Positions 8,065 through 18,510 of a DNA stretch of 64,000 nucleotides are shown here, one piece after another. Source of the stretch: Gemmobacter serpentinus. GTDB taxonomy: Bacteria > Pseudomonadota > Alphaproteobacteria > Rhodobacterales > Rhodobacteraceae. Every line of letters begins with the position of its first letter. Position 1 is the first letter of the stretch. Below the pieces are notes generated by a model that saw only the letters and a program-made list of their open reading frames with translations, did no database searches and was not told the DNA's origin. The stretch spans positions 1 through 64,000 of the forward strand of contig NZ_WCHR01000020.1 in assembly GCF_008973825.1 (NCBI RefSeq), given 5' to 3'. The position numbers and the translations under genes are program-made.

Positions 8065-9776
8065 AGGATGCCCGGCAGGCGCAGCCCGTGCAACCGCGCG
8101 CAATCTTTCGCGATCTCATAGCCCGCATCGGCATGGCGCATCACGCCCGAGGCGGGATCGTTCCATAGCACCCGCTCCAGCCGCCGGGCGGCGTCTTCGG
8201 TGCCATCCGCCACGATCACCACCCCGGCGTGCTGGCTGAAGCCCATGCCGACGCCGCCACCATGATGGATCGACACCCATGTCGCGCCCGAGGCGGTATT
8301 GGTCAGCGCATTGAGCAGCGGCCAATCCGACACGGCATCCGATCCGTCGATCATGCCTTCGGTTTCGCGATTGGGGCTGGCGACCGAACCTGAATCCAGA
8401 TGGTCACGCCCGATCACGATCGGCGCCTTCAATTCGCCACTGGCGACCATCTCGTTGAACATCAGGCCCGCCCGATGCCGATCCCCCAGCCCGATCCAGC
8501 AGATCCGGGCCGGCAGGCCCTGAAACGCGATGCGCTCGCCCGCCATGTCCAGCCAGCGATGCAGATGGGCATTGTCGGGGAACAGCTTTTTCATCGCGGC
8601 ATCGGTCTTGGCGATATCCTCCGGGTCGCCCGACAGCGCCGCCCAGCGGAACGGCCCGATGCCCTGACAGAACAGCGGCCGGATGCAGGCGGGCACAAAG
8701 CCGGGGAAGGCGAAGGCGCGCTCGAACCCCTCCTCCAGCGCCATCTGACGAATGTTGTTGCCGTAATCGACCGTCGGCACACCCGCGTCATGGAAGCCCA
8801 CCATGGCCTCGACATGCGCCCGCATCGACGCGCGGGCGGCCTTGTCCACCCCCGCCGGATCGCTTTCCTGCCGGGCGCGCCAGTCGCCCACGCTCCAGCC
8901 CGCCGGGCAGTAGCCATGCACCGGATCATGGGCCGAGGTCTGGTCGGTCACGATATCGGGGCGGCCATTGGGCAGCGCCTCGCCCGCCAGTTGACGGCGC
9001 AGGATCTCGGGGAAGATCTCGGCGGCATTGCCCAGAAGGCCCACCGACTTCGCCTCGCCCTTGGCCGTCCATTCGGCAATCAGCGCCAGCGCCTCGTCCA
9101 GCGTCTTGGCCTTGGCGTCGAGGTATCTGGTGCGGATGCGGAAGTCGATCCGGGTCTCGTCGACCTCCACCGCAAGGCAGGAGGCCCCGGCAAAGACCGC
9201 CGCCAAGGGCTGCGCGCCCCCCATGCCGCCAAGGCCGCCGGTCAGCACCCATTTGCCGGTCAGATCGCCGCCATAATGCTGGCGCCCCATTTCGGCAAAG
9301 GTCTCGTATGTGCCCTGCACGATGCCCTGCGCCCCGATATAGATCCAGGACCCGGCGGTCATCTGGCCATACATCATCAGGCCCTTGCGATCCAATTCGT
9401 TGAAATGTTCCCAATTGGCCCAACGCGGCACGAGGTTGGAATTGGCGATCAAGACGCGCGGCGCATCCTTGTGGGTGCGCACGATGGAGACCGGCTTGCC
9501 CGATTGCACCAGCAGCGTCTCATCCGCCTCCAGATCGCGCAGCGCATCGCAGATCAGATCAAAGTCTTTCCACGTCCGGGCCGCGCGGCCAATACCGCCA
9601 TAGACCACCAGATCATGCGGGTTTTCGGCCACATCGGGATGCAGGTTGTTCATCAGCATCCGCAGGGCCGCCTCGGTCAGCCAGCTTTTGGCGCTGATCT
9701 CGGTGCCGGTGGCGGGATAGATGTCGCGTTGATTGTGACGGGGGTCAAATTTGGGGTCAATCGTGGCATCGGTCAT
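8061..9776 (-). CDS. hutU: Urocanate hydratase
   Basis: 571 residues. Converts urocanate to imidazolonepropionate with tightly bound NAD+, the second step of histidine degradation, in the cytoplasm. The N-terminus ([20 protein letters not shown]), the NAD-binding glycine-rich segment ([15 protein letters not shown], about 165-180) and YCPAGWSV with its conserved Cys are all family hallmarks. The ATG at 9776 has AGGTGA upstream; a GTG three codons earlier is less likely. It sits 12 bp after hutG. Confidence 0.97.
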   Translation of the reverse strand: MTDATIDPKFDPRHNQRDIYPATGTEISAKSWLTEAALRMLMNNLHPDVAENPHDLVVYGGIGRAARTWKDFDLICDALRDLEADETLLVQSGKPVSIVRTHKDAPRVLIANSNLVPRWANWEHFNELDRKGLMMYGQMTAGSWIYIGAQGIVQGTYETFAEMGRQHYGGDLTGKWVLTGGLGGMGGAQPLAAVFAGASCLAVEVDETRIDFRIRTRYLDAKAKTLDEALALIAEWTAKGEAKSVGLLGNAAEIFPEILRRQLAGEALPNGRPDIVTDQTSAHDPVHGYCPAGWSVGDWRARQESDPAGVDKAARASMRAHVEAMVGFHDAGVPTVDYGNNIRQMALEEGFERAFAFPGFVPACIRPLFCQGIGPFRWAALSGDPEDIAKTDAAMKKLFPDNAHLHRWLDMAGERIAFQGLPARICWIGLGDRHRAGLMFNEMVASGELKAPIVIGRDHLDSGSVASPNRETEGMIDGSDAVSDWPLLNALTNTASGATWVSIHHGGGVGMGFSQHAGVVIVADGTEDAARRLERVLWNDPASGVMRHADAGYEIAKDCARLHGLRLPGIL

Positions 9777-9788
9777 GGTCTTCACCTT

Positions 9789-10592
9789 TCAGGAACGGGC
9801 AAGGCGCGGGGCAAGGGCCGCCAGCGTGGTCAGGATCTCGGCCAGCACCGCGCGCAGGCGGGTTGCTTTGGCGGCATCAAGCGTGAAGGGCGGGGTCTCG
9901 GTCGCCAGATGGCTGATCTGGGCCAGTTCCATCTGGATCGCATGGACGCCCGCCTCGGGTCGGCCGTAATGGCGGGTGGTCCAGCCGCCGCGAAACCGGC
10001 CATTCAGGATGCTGCGATAGCCGGGGGCTGTGGCGCAGATGCGCGCCACCTCTGCCTCAAGCTCCGGCGCGCAGGTCTTTCCGCCATCGGTGCCGATGTT
10101 GAAATCCGGCAGCACGCCCTCGAACAGCCATGGGATTTCCGAGCGGATCGAATGGCAATCATACAGGATCGCCACACCATGGCGCGCCCTCACCCGTGCG
10201 ACCTCGGCCGCCAAGGCCGCGTGATAGGGGCGATGCACGGCATCCAGCCAATGCGCGATATCTGCCGGGCCGGGTTCCTGCCCTGCCTGCCAGATCGGCG
10301 TATTGTCGAAATTGGTCAGCGGGATCAGCCCGGTCGTGGTCTGGCCGGGGTAGAGGCTGGCACCTTCTGGATCGCGATTCAAATCGATCACATAGCGCGA
10401 CTGCGTGGCGGTGACGGTGCTCACGCCGGGCAATAGCCCGGCGTAAAGATCATGAATGTGCCAGTCGGTGTCGCGCAGCAGCAGCCCCTCGGCGTTCAGG
10501 CGGCCCGCCACCGATGCCGGAACGCCCGTCCCCACATGCGGAAAGGCCAGGATGATCGGGCTGTCGCCCTGGGTGACCTTGAAGGGCTCCAT
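9789..10592 (-). CDS. hutG: N-formylglutamate deformylase
   Basis: 267 residues. Hydrolyses N-formylglutamate to glutamate and formate, the last step of the five-step hut route, and fits the presence of hutF. The N-terminal SPIILAFPHVGTGVP, the DTDWHIHDLY segment and YDCHSIRSEIP are typical metal-ligand regions of the family. Its start codon overlaps the end of hutH by one base. Confidence 0.95.
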   Translation of the reverse strand: MEPFKVTQGDSPIILAFPHVGTGVPASVAGRLNAEGLLLRDTDWHIHDLYAGLLPGVSTVTATQSRYVIDLNRDPEGASLYPGQTTTGLIPLTNFDNTPIWQAGQEPGPADIAHWLDAVHRPYHAALAAEVARVRARHGVAILYDCHSIRSEIPWLFEGVLPDFNIGTDGGKTCAPELEAEVARICATAPGYRSILNGRFRGGWTTRHYGRPEAGVHAIQMELAQISHLATETPPFTLDAAKATRLRAVLAEILTTLAALAPRLARS

Positions 10593-12121
10593 CAGCCGAC
10601 CTGCGGAAGAAGGTCGGCGACAGCGTCCGTGAGGCTACCATCCGCGACCAGCGCACCCGCGGCCTCCATGTCGCTGCCCATGAAGCGGTCGGTGTCCAAC
10701 ACCGCTATGCGGCGGCGTAGGGCGGCGATCGCCCCCTCGAGCTTGGGCGAGGATTTCAACGGCCCGCGCAGATGCACGCCCTGCGCGGCGATCATCGCTT
10801 CAACCCCGATGATCCAGAACAGGTTCTGCGTCATCGGCAGCAAGCGCCGTGCGCCATGGCAGGCCATGGACACATGGTCTTCCTGATTGGCCGAGGTGGG
10901 CGTGCTGTCGACCGATGCCGGATGCGCCATCTGCTTGTTCTCGCTCATCAGCGCGGCGGTGGTCACTTCGGCGATCATCATGCCGGAATTCAGACCGGGT
11001 TTCGGCGTCAGGAAACCCGGCAACCCATAGGACAAGGCCGGATCCACCAGCAGCGCCACCCGACGTTGTGCGATGGCTCCGATCTCGGCCACGGCCAGCG
11101 CGATGATATCGGCGGCAAAGGCCACTGGCTCGGCATGGAAGTTCCCGCCCGAGACGACCTGCCCATCGGACAGAACCAGCGGGTTGTCGGTGGCGGCATT
11201 CGCCTCGATCTCCAGCGTGGTTGCGGCCTGACGCAGGATATCCAATGCGGCCCCGGCCACCTGCGGATGGCAGCGGATGCAATAGGGGTCCTGCACCCGT
11301 TCATCGCCCTCGACATGGCTGTCGCGGATCTGGCTGCCCTCCAGCAAGTCACGCAAGGCCTGGGCAACCTCGATCTGGCCGCGATGGCCGCGCAGGGTGT
11401 GGATCTCCTCGATGAAGGGCGCGGTCGATCCCATCGCCGCATCGGTGGACATGGCCCCCGTCACGATGGCCGCGCGCAGCGCACGCTCAGTGCGGAACAG
11501 CCCCGCCAGCGCCAGAGCAGTCGAGACCTGGGTGCCGTTGATCAGCGCCAGCCCCTCCTTCGCGGCCAGAACCACCGGGGTCAGCCCCGCCTTTGCAAGC
11601 GCCTCGGCCCCCGACATGCGGATGCCGTCCAGATAGGCCTCGCCCTCGCCGATCATCACGGCGGCCATATGCGCCAGCGGGGCCAGATCGCCCGAGGCCC
11701 CGACCGAGCCCTTTTCCGGGATCACCGGCATCACGCCGCGCGCCAGCATCGCACCCAACAGCGCCACAACTTCGGGCCGGGTGCCGGACGCGCCGCGGCC
11801 CAGCGACATCAGCTTCAAGGTCAGGATCAGCCGGACCACATCCAAGGGCAAAGGCGCGCCCACGCCGCAGCAATGCGACAGGATCAGGTTGCGTTGGAGC
11901 GTGGCGACGTCCCCCGCCGGAATACGGATCGAGGCAAGTTTGCCGAAGCCGGTGTTCACCCCATAGACGGCATCGTCACCAGCCGCGACCTCGGCGATCC
12001 GGGCGGCGGAGCGGGCGATCCCGGCATCCGCCGCGGGATCCAGCGCGGGTGCGTCACCGGTCCAGTAGATGCTACGCAATTGGGCCAGCGGCACCGAGCC
12101 AGGCATGAGGGTCTTGGTCAT
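10592..12121 (-). CDS. hutH: Histidine ammonia-lyase
   Basis: 509 residues, the standard size. Removes ammonia from histidine to give urocanate. The Ala-Ser-Gly triplet that forms the MIO electrophile is at residues 142-144 ([14 protein letters not shown]), and the active-site Tyr region [11 protein letters not shown] is near residue 53. The ATG at 12121 overlaps the stop of hutI (ATGA). Confidence 0.97.
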   Translation of the reverse strand: MTKTLMPGSVPLAQLRSIYWTGDAPALDPAADAGIARSAARIAEVAAGDDAVYGVNTGFGKLASIRIPAGDVATLQRNLILSHCCGVGAPLPLDVVRLILTLKLMSLGRGASGTRPEVVALLGAMLARGVMPVIPEKGSVGASGDLAPLAHMAAVMIGEGEAYLDGIRMSGAEALAKAGLTPVVLAAKEGLALINGTQVSTALALAGLFRTERALRAAIVTGAMSTDAAMGSTAPFIEEIHTLRGHRGQIEVAQALRDLLEGSQIRDSHVEGDERVQDPYCIRCHPQVAGAALDILRQAATTLEIEANAATDNPLVLSDGQVVSGGNFHAEPVAFAADIIALAVAEIGAIAQRRVALLVDPALSYGLPGFLTPKPGLNSGMMIAEVTTAALMSENKQMAHPASVDSTPTSANQEDHVSMACHGARRLLPMTQNLFWIIGVEAMIAAQGVHLRGPLKSSPKLEGAIAALRRRIAVLDTDRFMGSDMEAAGALVADGSLTDAVADLLPQVG

Positions 12122-13317
12122 CAGACGATCTCTCCGAGGAAGATACGGGCGTGAAGCGGGTTGAAACCGATGCGGGCGACAAGCTGGGCGGGGGTCTCGA
12201 CGTTCCAAAGCACCAGATCGGCGGCCAGGCCGGGGGCGATGCGACCCGTCTGATGACCCAGACCCAGTGCACGGGCGGCATGGGCGGTGACCGCCAGCAG
12301 GCATTCCGGCACGGTCATGCGGAACAGCGTGGCGCCCATGTTCATGGTCATCAGGATCGAGGTCAGCGGCGAGGTGCCGGGGTTGCAATCGGTCGAAAGC
12401 GCCATCGGCACCCCTGCCGCGCGGAAAGCGGCCACCGGCGGCAATTGCGTCTCGCGCAGCATGTAGAAGGCACCGGGCAGCAGGACCGCCACGGTGCCGG
12501 AGGCGGCCATCAGCGCTGCATCCTCGGCCGTCGCATATTCCAGATGATCGGCCGAGATCGCCCCACGGGCCGCGGCGAAGGCGGTGCCGCCCTGATGCGA
12601 CAGCTGCTCGGAGTGGATCTTCACCGGCAGTCCCAAGGCGCGCGCCCGGTCATAAAGCGGCGCGAGTTCGGCGGTGGAAAAGGCGATCCCCTCGCAGAAG
12701 CTGTCCACCGCATCGACCAAGCCTTCGGCATGGGCGGCCTCCAGCCCGGCGATGGCGACCTCGCGGATGTAATCTTCGGCGCGGCCCGCATAGTCCGGCG
12801 GCAGGGCGTGGGCGGCCAGCCAGGTGGTCACCACCCGCACCTTCCGCCGCGACGCCAGTTGTCGGGCAGCGCGCAGCAAGTTCAGTTCTGCCTCGATCGA
12901 CAGGCCATAGCCCGACTTGATCTCGACCGTGCAGACCCCTTCGGCCAGCAGATGGTCCAGACGGGGCAGGCTGGCAGTCACCAGCTCCTCGACCGACAAG
13001 CCGCGCACGGCGCGCATCGAGGCCTTGATGCCGCCGCCCTCCTGCGAAATCTGCTCATAGCTTGCGCCTTCAAGGCGCAACTCGAACTCGCGCGCGCGAT
13101 CGCCGCCAAACACCAGATGGGTGTGACAATCGACCGGCGCGGGTGTCATCAACCGCCCGCCGCAATCGATGACCTTGGCGCCGCCCCTCGGAAGGTCCGC
13201 ACCCAAAGCCACGATCCGCCCGCCTTCGGTCAGCAGATCCAGCGCCCCCGGGGCGCTGACCTGCACCGCGCCATCACAGGTCACAATCCGGGCATTGATC
13301 CAAAGCGTTCGCGTCAT
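12121..13317 (-). CDS. hutI: Imidazolonepropionase
   Basis: 398 residues of the amidohydrolase superfamily. Opens the imidazolone ring to N-formimino-glutamate. The metal motif [20 protein letters not shown] lies near residue 75, a further EIKSGYGLS near 145, and [10 protein letters not shown] near 325 supplies the catalytic Asp. ATG at 13317 follows GGGGGA; another ATG four codons upstream has no such site. First gene of the leftward hut operon. Confidence 0.96.
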   Translation of the reverse strand: MTRTLWINARIVTCDGAVQVSAPGALDLLTEGGRIVALGADLPRGGAKVIDCGGRLMTPAPVDCHTHLVFGGDRAREFELRLEGASYEQISQEGGGIKASMRAVRGLSVEELVTASLPRLDHLLAEGVCTVEIKSGYGLSIEAELNLLRAARQLASRRKVRVVTTWLAAHALPPDYAGRAEDYIREVAIAGLEAAHAEGLVDAVDSFCEGIAFSTAELAPLYDRARALGLPVKIHSEQLSHQGGTAFAAARGAISADHLEYATAEDAALMAASGTVAVLLPGAFYMLRETQLPPVAAFRAAGVPMALSTDCNPGTSPLTSILMTMNMGATLFRMTVPECLLAVTAHAARALGLGHQTGRIAPGLAADLVLWNVETPAQLVARIGFNPLHARIFLGEIV

Positions 13318-13399
13318 GGCATCCCCCATCAGCTGCGGGCGGCGGAATCAGCCGCGCCCTCGGCTCTTCACAAGGCTGCACCCATGCTGCGCAAAAATC

Positions 13400-13412
13400 A
13401 AGTATATACATA
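13400..13412. promoter_or_regulatory. Candidate HutC operator, GTATATAC palindrome
   Basis: GTATATAC at 13402-13409 lies in the 175-bp gap between divergent hutI and hutF. It matches the core of the TGTATATACA-type site known for HutC. Placed here it could control both directions. Confidence 0.6.
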
Positions 13413-13492
13413 ATAGAATTTCTGACGCAAAATCCATGCAGGCCCGGTCGGTGCAGACTCGGCCCGCGCAGGCTCATGGCGGAGGTTGGAAG

Positions 13493-14824
13493 ATGCGGAT
13501 TCATGCAGAGGCGGCGCTGCTGCCCGATGGCTGGCACCAGAATGTCGCGCTTGACCTGAAGGGCGGGGTGATCGCCGCCGTCACCCCCGGTCAGCCGGCG
13601 CGCCCGGAGGATACACGGGTTCAGGCGCTGATCCCCGGAATGCCGAACCTGCATAGCCACGCCTTTCAGCGCGGCTTTTCCGGCCTGACCGAAACGCGCG
13701 GCCCGGGGCAGGACAGCTTCTGGACATGGCGCGAGATGATGTATCGCTTTGCCCTGCAATTGGACCCCGAGGGGATGCAGGCCATCGCCGCCATGGCCGC
13801 CGTCGAGATGCTGGAGGCGGGTTATACCCGGCTGGGCGAGTTCCACTATCTGCACCACGCCCCGGATGGGCACCCCTATGCCGACCCGGCGGAAATGTCG
13901 GGCCGCATCATCGCCGCCGCCGAGGAAACCGGGATCGCGCTGACCCATCTGCCGGTCTTCTATGCCCATGGCGGCTTCGGCGGGGCCGCCGCGAATGACG
14001 GTCAGCGGCGGTTCCTGCACGATCTGGACGCTTTCGACCGGCTGATGGAGCGGTGCCAGGTGCATCTGACCCGCAAGCAGGACCGCCTTGGTCTGGCCCC
14101 GCATTCCCTGCGCGCCGCCACGCCCAACGAAATCCGACATCTGGCCGCCCGATGGCCGGGCCGCCCCTTCCACATCCATATCGCCGAACAGGTGAAGGAG
14201 GTGGAGGACAGCCTGGCCCATTCCGGTGCGCGCCCGGTGGAATTCCTGCTGGATCAAGCCCCGGTCGGCCCCGACTGGTGCCTGATCCACGCCACCCATC
14301 TGACCGGCACCGAGGTCACCGGCATCGCACAAAGCGGGGCCGTGGCAGGCTTGTGTCCGGTGACCGAGGCCAATCTGGGCGATGGCATCTTTGCCGCGCC
14401 AGAGTTTCTGGCACAGGGCGGGGTGTTTGGCATCGGCACCGACAGCAATGTGGCGATCTCGGTCGCCGAAGAACTGCGGATGCTGGAATACTCACAGCGT
14501 CTTGCCCATCTCGGCCGCAATATTTGCACTGATGCTGGGTCCACAGGGCTTGCGCTGTTCAACGCGGCGCTGCGTGGAGGGGCACAGGCATTGGGGGCGC
14601 CCTCCCCCGAGCTGGCACCCGGCGCCCCCGCCGATCTGGTGGCGCTGGAGGACCCGATGGAACTGTCCCATGCCGAAAGCCTGCTTGACCGCTGGATCTT
14701 CGGTCACGGCATCGCCGTGGCCGATGTCTGGGCCGCCGGGGCGCATGTCGTGCAGGACGGCCAGCACCACCAGCGCGACCTGATCCGGCACGCGGCGGCA
14801 AAGGTCCTGCGCAAACTGATCTGA
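13493..14824 (+). CDS. hutF: Formimidoylglutamate deiminase
   Basis: 443 residues, amidohydrolase superfamily. Deaminates formimino-glutamate to N-formylglutamate, which HutG then cleaves, so this organism uses the five-step route rather than direct HutG formiminoglutamase. Metal ligands in PNLHSHAFQRG (about residue 55), HIHIAEQ (about 230) and GIGTDSNVAIS (about 315). GGAGG sets the ATG at 13493. Divergent from hutI. Confidence 0.95.
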   Translation: MRIHAEAALLPDGWHQNVALDLKGGVIAAVTPGQPARPEDTRVQALIPGMPNLHSHAFQRGFSGLTETRGPGQDSFWTWREMMYRFALQLDPEGMQAIAAMAAVEMLEAGYTRLGEFHYLHHAPDGHPYADPAEMSGRIIAAAEETGIALTHLPVFYAHGGFGGAAANDGQRRFLHDLDAFDRLMERCQVHLTRKQDRLGLAPHSLRAATPNEIRHLAARWPGRPFHIHIAEQVKEVEDSLAHSGARPVEFLLDQAPVGPDWCLIHATHLTGTEVTGIAQSGAVAGLCPVTEANLGDGIFAAPEFLAQGGVFGIGTDSNVAISVAEELRMLEYSQRLAHLGRNICTDAGSTGLALFNAALRGGAQALGAPSPELAPGAPADLVALEDPMELSHAESLLDRWIFGHGIAVADVWAAGAHVVQDGQHHQRDLIRHAAAKVLRKLI

Positions 14825-14850
14825 GCCCGGCGACAGACCGTCCGGGCTTT
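14824..14850 (+). terminator. Terminator-like hairpin after hutF
   Basis: AGCCCGG (14824-14830) pairs with CCGGGCT (14842-14848) and is followed by TT. The stem begins at the last base of the hutF stop codon. The T run is short. Confidence 0.55.
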
Positions 14851-14887
14851 GCCATTGCGCGGCCCGGCTTTTGCCCCTAAGCCTATG

Positions 14888-15066
14888 CCCGTCGGTTTCC
14901 GAGAGGAATTGAAAGGGAATCCGTGGCCCTTGCTGCAAGGCAAGGGTGAAACGGAACTGCCCCCGCAACTGTAGGCGGCGAGGATCCGCGCGAGAATGCC
15001 ACTGTGGGGTCACCCATGGGAAGGCCGCGCAGATCCGTTGACCCGTCAGTCAGGAGACCTGCCGAC
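14888..15066 (+). ncRNA. Cobalamin riboswitch
   Basis: Conserved elements occur in the right order: GAAAGGGAATCCGTG (about 14911), CTGCCCCCGCAACTGTA (about 14957-14973, containing the B12 box core), GCCACTG (about 14998), TGGGAAGGCC (about 15017) and GTCAGTCAGGAGACCTGCC (about 15045-15063). It precedes the B12-type ABC genes. The 180-base stretch from here to the first ATG at 15251 includes a small GATGCC/GGCATC hairpin at about 15130-15145 and no convincing gene. Adenosylcobalamin binding would normally switch the operon off. Confidence 0.9.
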
Positions 15067-15250
15067 ATGTGCAACCAACTTGACCCGGGCGGGGCGTCCG
15101 GGGAGGCGAGACATGAACCAGACCCAGAGATGCCTTGCGGCATCCCCTGTTGGCCCGCCTGCGCATGACGTGCAGGGGCAAGCCCGCGCTGGCCGTGGGA
15201 CTTTCACGCTTTTCCCATGCCTCCGGCCCAGTTCCCATCGGAGATCCCGG

Positions 15251-16273
15251 ATGCAACATTTCCCCATCATCCGCCTTGCGGCGGCAACATCCCTTGCCGC
15301 GCTTGGCCTTGGTGCCCCTGCCCTTGCGCAGACCAGCTATCCGCTGGTGCTGCAAAACTGCGGGGTCGAACTGACATTTGACAAGGCCCCCGACAGCGCC
15401 GTGACGGTGGGCCAGGCCACGACCGAGATCCTGTATACGCTGGGGCTTGGCGACAAGGTCGCGGGCACCTCGGTCTGGTTCACCGAAGTGCTGCCGGAGT
15501 TCAAGGAACTGAACGCAGGGATAGAGCGACTGGCCGACAACGACCCGTCCTTTGAAAGTGTTGTGGCCAAGCGCCCCGGCATCGTCACCGTGCAATATGA
15601 ATGGCATATCGGCGCGCAGGGCATTGTCGCCACGCGCGAACAATTCGCCGATCTGGGCATTCCGACCTATACCCTGCCCGCCGATTGCGTCGGCAAGGAC
15701 AATACCGCAGGCTCCGACGGCACCCGGCTGGAGCCCTATACGATGGCGGGCATCTATCAGGGCATCGAGGAGCTGGCGACGATCTTCGATATCCGGGCCA
15801 AGGGCGAGGCTGTTCTGACCGATCTGAAGGCGCGCGAGGCGGCTGCGGTCGAGGCGGCCAAGGCGCTGGACCTGAAAGAAGCCTCGGCGGTCTTCTGGTT
15901 CTCCTCGGCCGAGATGGATATCGACCCCTATGTCGCGGGCAATGGCGGCGCACCGGCCTGGATGATGGCGTCACTTGGCCTGAAGAACGTGATCGACAGC
16001 CCCGAGGAATGGCCCGTGGTGTCGTGGGAGACCATCGCCCGCGCCAACCCGGATGTGATCGTGATCGCCCGGATGGATCGCCGCCGCTTTGAGGCCGACG
16101 ATTACAAGAAAAAGCTGGAATTTCTGAAATCCGATCCGGTCGCCAGCCAGATGGAGGCGGTAAAACAGGGCCGTGTCGTCATCATAGACGCACATGCCAT
16201 GGACCCGTCGATCCGCAATATCGCGGCGCTTGAGGAACTGGCAGCCGCCCTGCCCGCCTTCGGCCTGAAATGA
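15251..16273 (+). CDS. btuF: Periplasmic substrate-binding protein, cobalamin-type ABC importer
   Basis: 340 residues with a signal peptide (hydrophobic 8-22, cleavage near ALAQ-TS). Class III binding-protein fold: VTVGQATTEILYTLGLGDKVAGTSVW, NDPSFESVVAKRPGIV, then a long linking helix and a second lobe with VSWETIARANPDVIVIARMDR. This is the BtuF/FhuD/heme-binding group. The upstream cobalamin riboswitch makes B12 or a related corrinoid the likely ligand. ATGA overlap with the permease. A longer reading from about 15113 exists but the signal peptide sets the start at 15251. Confidence 0.85.
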   Translation: MQHFPIIRLAAATSLAALGLGAPALAQTSYPLVLQNCGVELTFDKAPDSAVTVGQATTEILYTLGLGDKVAGTSVWFTEVLPEFKELNAGIERLADNDPSFESVVAKRPGIVTVQYEWHIGAQGIVATREQFADLGIPTYTLPADCVGKDNTAGSDGTRLEPYTMAGIYQGIEELATIFDIRAKGEAVLTDLKAREAAAVEAAKALDLKEASAVFWFSSAEMDIDPYVAGNGGAPAWMMASLGLKNVIDSPEEWPVVSWETIARANPDVIVIARMDRRRFEADDYKKKLEFLKSDPVASQMEAVKQGRVVIIDAHAMDPSIRNIAALEELAAALPAFGLK

Positions 16274-17310
16274 GCCAGACAGTCCCCCCTGCCGGGCTTG
16301 CCCTGCATGTCGCGCTGCGCGGCATGGCGGGGGGGGCCGTGCTTTTGCTCGCCGTGCTGGCGGGTGTGATCTTGGGCGAGACCCCCTTGCCCTGGGCCAC
16401 CGTTCATGCGGCGCTGGCCAATAATCTTTGGGGCGCAGGCCTGCCCGTTGACGCCATAGATCAGGGCATCATCTGGTCGTATCGGGTGCCCCGCACGCTG
16501 GTCGCCGCTGCCTGTGGCGCAGGGTTGGCGCTGGCGGGCGTTGTCTTGCAGGCGCTGGTGCGCAATGCGCTGGCCGACCCCTATCTGCTGGGCGTTTCTG
16601 CCGGGGCATCGACCGGCGCGGTCGCGGTCACCATTCTCGGCATCGGTGCGGGGGCTATCGGCATCTCTGGCGGGGCCTTCCTTGGTGCCGCACTTGCCTT
16701 CGGGCTGGTCGCGGCGCTGGCGCGCGCCGCCGGTGGCGGGCCTGCGCAGATGGTGCTGGCAGGCATTGCCGGATCGCAGCTGTTCAATGCCCTGACCTCA
16801 TTCTTCATCGCGAAATCCGCCAATGCCGAACAGGCGCGCGGCATCATCTTCTGGCTGTTGGGCAACCTGTCGGGCGTGCGTTGGCCGGATGTGACGCTTG
16901 CCGTGCCGGTGGCGATCATCGGGCTTTGCGTCTGCCTTTGGCATATGCGGGCACTGGATGCCTTTACCTTCGGGGCGGATGCGGCATCTTCACTTGGGAT
17001 TGCCGTGCGCCGGGTGCAGATCGTGCTGATCGGCGCGGTCACCCTGATGACTGCAACGATGGTCAGCCTTGTCGGATCCATCGGCTTTGTCGGCCTGGTC
17101 ATCCCCCATGCGGCGCGCCTTCTGGTCGGGCCGCGCCATGGGCGGCTGTTGCCTGCGGCGGCCCTGGCGGGGGCGGTCTTCCTGATCGCCGCCGATGTGG
17201 CCTCGCGCATGTTGATCCCCGGACAGGTCGTGCCCATCGGGGTGGTCACCGCCCTTGTCGGCGCGCCGGGCTTTGCGCTGATCCTGATCCGTGGGCGGGG
17301 TCGAACATGA
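16270..17310 (+). CDS. btuC: FecCD/BtuC-family ABC permease
   Basis: 346 residues with about ten hydrophobic segments. RVPRTLVAAACGAGLALAGVVLQALVRNALADPYLLGVSAGA (about 78-120) is the family signature and GFVGLVIPHAARLLVG (about 275) the ATPase coupling region. Imports B12-type ligands as a dimer in the inner membrane. Starts inside the stop codon of the binding protein. Confidence 0.92.
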   Translation: MSQTVPPAGLALHVALRGMAGGAVLLLAVLAGVILGETPLPWATVHAALANNLWGAGLPVDAIDQGIIWSYRVPRTLVAAACGAGLALAGVVLQALVRNALADPYLLGVSAGASTGAVAVTILGIGAGAIGISGGAFLGAALAFGLVAALARAAGGGPAQMVLAGIAGSQLFNALTSFFIAKSANAEQARGIIFWLLGNLSGVRWPDVTLAVPVAIIGLCVCLWHMRALDAFTFGADAASSLGIAVRRVQIVLIGAVTLMTATMVSLVGSIGFVGLVIPHAARLLVGPRHGRLLPAAALAGAVFLIAADVASRMLIPGQVVPIGVVTALVGAPGFALILIRGRGRT

Positions 17311-17320
17311 GGATCCGGGC

Positions 17321-18094
17321 ATGAGGATCGCGACGTATAACCTTGGCTGGGCCAGCGGGGGCCGCCCCATCGTTGAGGGCATCACGCTAGAGGTCAAAAG
17401 CGGCGAGACGCTGGGCCTGATCGGCCCCAACGGGTCGGGCAAATCAACGCTGCTGCGACTGCTGGCCGGGATCGCACCGCGCCCGCAAGGCCATGTCACC
17501 CTAGAGGGTGAGGATTTGCGCCGGATGAAGCGGCGCGACATCGCCCGGCGCATCGCCTTTGTCGAACAACAGGCCGACACGGCCGAGGCCCTGCGCGTGC
17601 GCGACGCGGTGGCGCTTGGCCGCACGCCATGGCTATCGCCGCTGGCCCCGTTCGGCGCGGCAGATGCCGCGATCTGCGCCAAGGCTTTGGCCCATGTCGG
17701 CATGGCGCAGATGGCCGATCGCAGCTGGTCCACCCTGTCGGGTGGTGAACGCCAGCGCGTCCATATCGCCCGCGCTTTGGCCCAGCGCCCACAGGTCATG
17801 CTGCTGGATGAACCAACCAACCATCTGGATATCCATCACCAGCTTGCGTTGCTGCGGCTGATCTCGGACCTGCCGGTGACCGTAGTGATCGCGTTGCATG
17901 ATCTCAATCAAGCCATGGGCTGCGACCGGCTGGCGGTAATGGAGGGCGGACGGCTGGCCGCCATCGGCCCGCCCGCCGAAGTGCTGACCCAAACCCGCCT
18001 TGGCCGCATCTTCCGTGTCGGCGGGCGTGCCCTGCATGACCCCACCGACGGGGCCACCCAATTCCGCTTTCACTGTCTTGAGGATCCATTATGA
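17321..18094 (+). CDS. btuD: ABC ATP-binding protein, BtuD/FecE type
   Basis: 257 residues. Walker A GPNGSGKSTLL (about 37), signature LSGGERQRVHIARALAQ (about 137), Walker B VMLLDEPTNHLDI (about 160) and the switch His in VVIALHDLNQA. ATG at 17321; the ATG at 17307 soon meets a stop, and a GTG at 17291 is possible but lies inside the permease gene. Energises the importer. Confidence 0.92.
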   Translation: MRIATYNLGWASGGRPIVEGITLEVKSGETLGLIGPNGSGKSTLLRLLAGIAPRPQGHVTLEGEDLRRMKRRDIARRIAFVEQQADTAEALRVRDAVALGRTPWLSPLAPFGAADAAICAKALAHVGMAQMADRSWSTLSGGERQRVHIARALAQRPQVMLLDEPTNHLDIHHQLALLRLISDLPVTVVIALHDLNQAMGCDRLAVMEGGRLAAIGPPAEVLTQTRLGRIFRVGGRALHDPTDGATQFRFHCLEDPL

Positions 18095-18510
18095 AATCCA
18101 TCCTTGCAGCCCTTGCCTTGCTGATCGCCACCCCCGCGCTTGCCGAAGTGCATGAGGTGCAGATGTTCAACCGATCCGCGAATGGCCCGATGATCTATGA
18201 GCCATCATTCCTTCAGATCGCACCGGGCGATTCCGTGCGCTTCATCCCGACCCAACCCAGCCACAATGCGGCAACCATCGACGGGATGATCCCTGAAGGT
18301 GCCACCCCGTTCAAATCGAAGATCAACGAGGATTTCACCACCACCTTCGAGGTCCCGGGTGCCTATGGCATCAAATGTTCGCCCCATGTGGCAATGGGCA
18401 TGGTCATGCTGATCCATGTCGGCGAGGTCGCAGAGACGCCGCTGCCCGAAGCCCTGCCGAAAAAGGCGCGCGCGCGTTTCGAAACCATTCTGCACGGCAT
18501 CGCGCCATGA
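18091..18510 (+). CDS. Pseudoazurin, periplasmic blue copper protein
   Basis: 139 residues. Signal peptide MKSILAALALLIATPALA. The mature part matches pseudoazurin throughout: APGDSVRFIPTQPSHNA with the first His copper ligand, DGMIPEGATPFKSKINEDF, and GIKCSPHVAMGMV with Cys, His and Met ligands. Pseudoazurin carries electrons to nitrite reductase and other periplasmic enzymes. The gene overlaps the upstream ATPase gene (ATGA) and the downstream methyltransferase gene, so it is probably co-transcribed under the cobalamin riboswitch, an unusual setting. Confidence 0.93.
   Translation: MKSILAALALLIATPALAEVHEVQMFNRSANGPMIYEPSFLQIAPGDSVRFIPTQPSHNAATIDGMIPEGATPFKSKINEDFTTTFEVPGAYGIKCSPHVAMGMVMLIHVGEVAETPLPEALPKKARARFETILHGIAP

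Noticed and set aside
8400-10436. A 678-codon rightward open frame opposite hutU and hutG
   Set aside because: It is antisense to two confidently recognised enzymes and has no recognisable domain; long antisense frames are common at this GC content.
13169-13492. Longer N-terminus for HutF starting near 13169
   Set aside because: It would run through hutI and its promoter; the GGAGG site and family length support 13493.
15251-18094. Heme ABC importer serving the HasA-like proteins
   Set aside because: The cobalamin riboswitch directly upstream argues for a corrinoid ligand, and no heme receptor or oxygenase is near.
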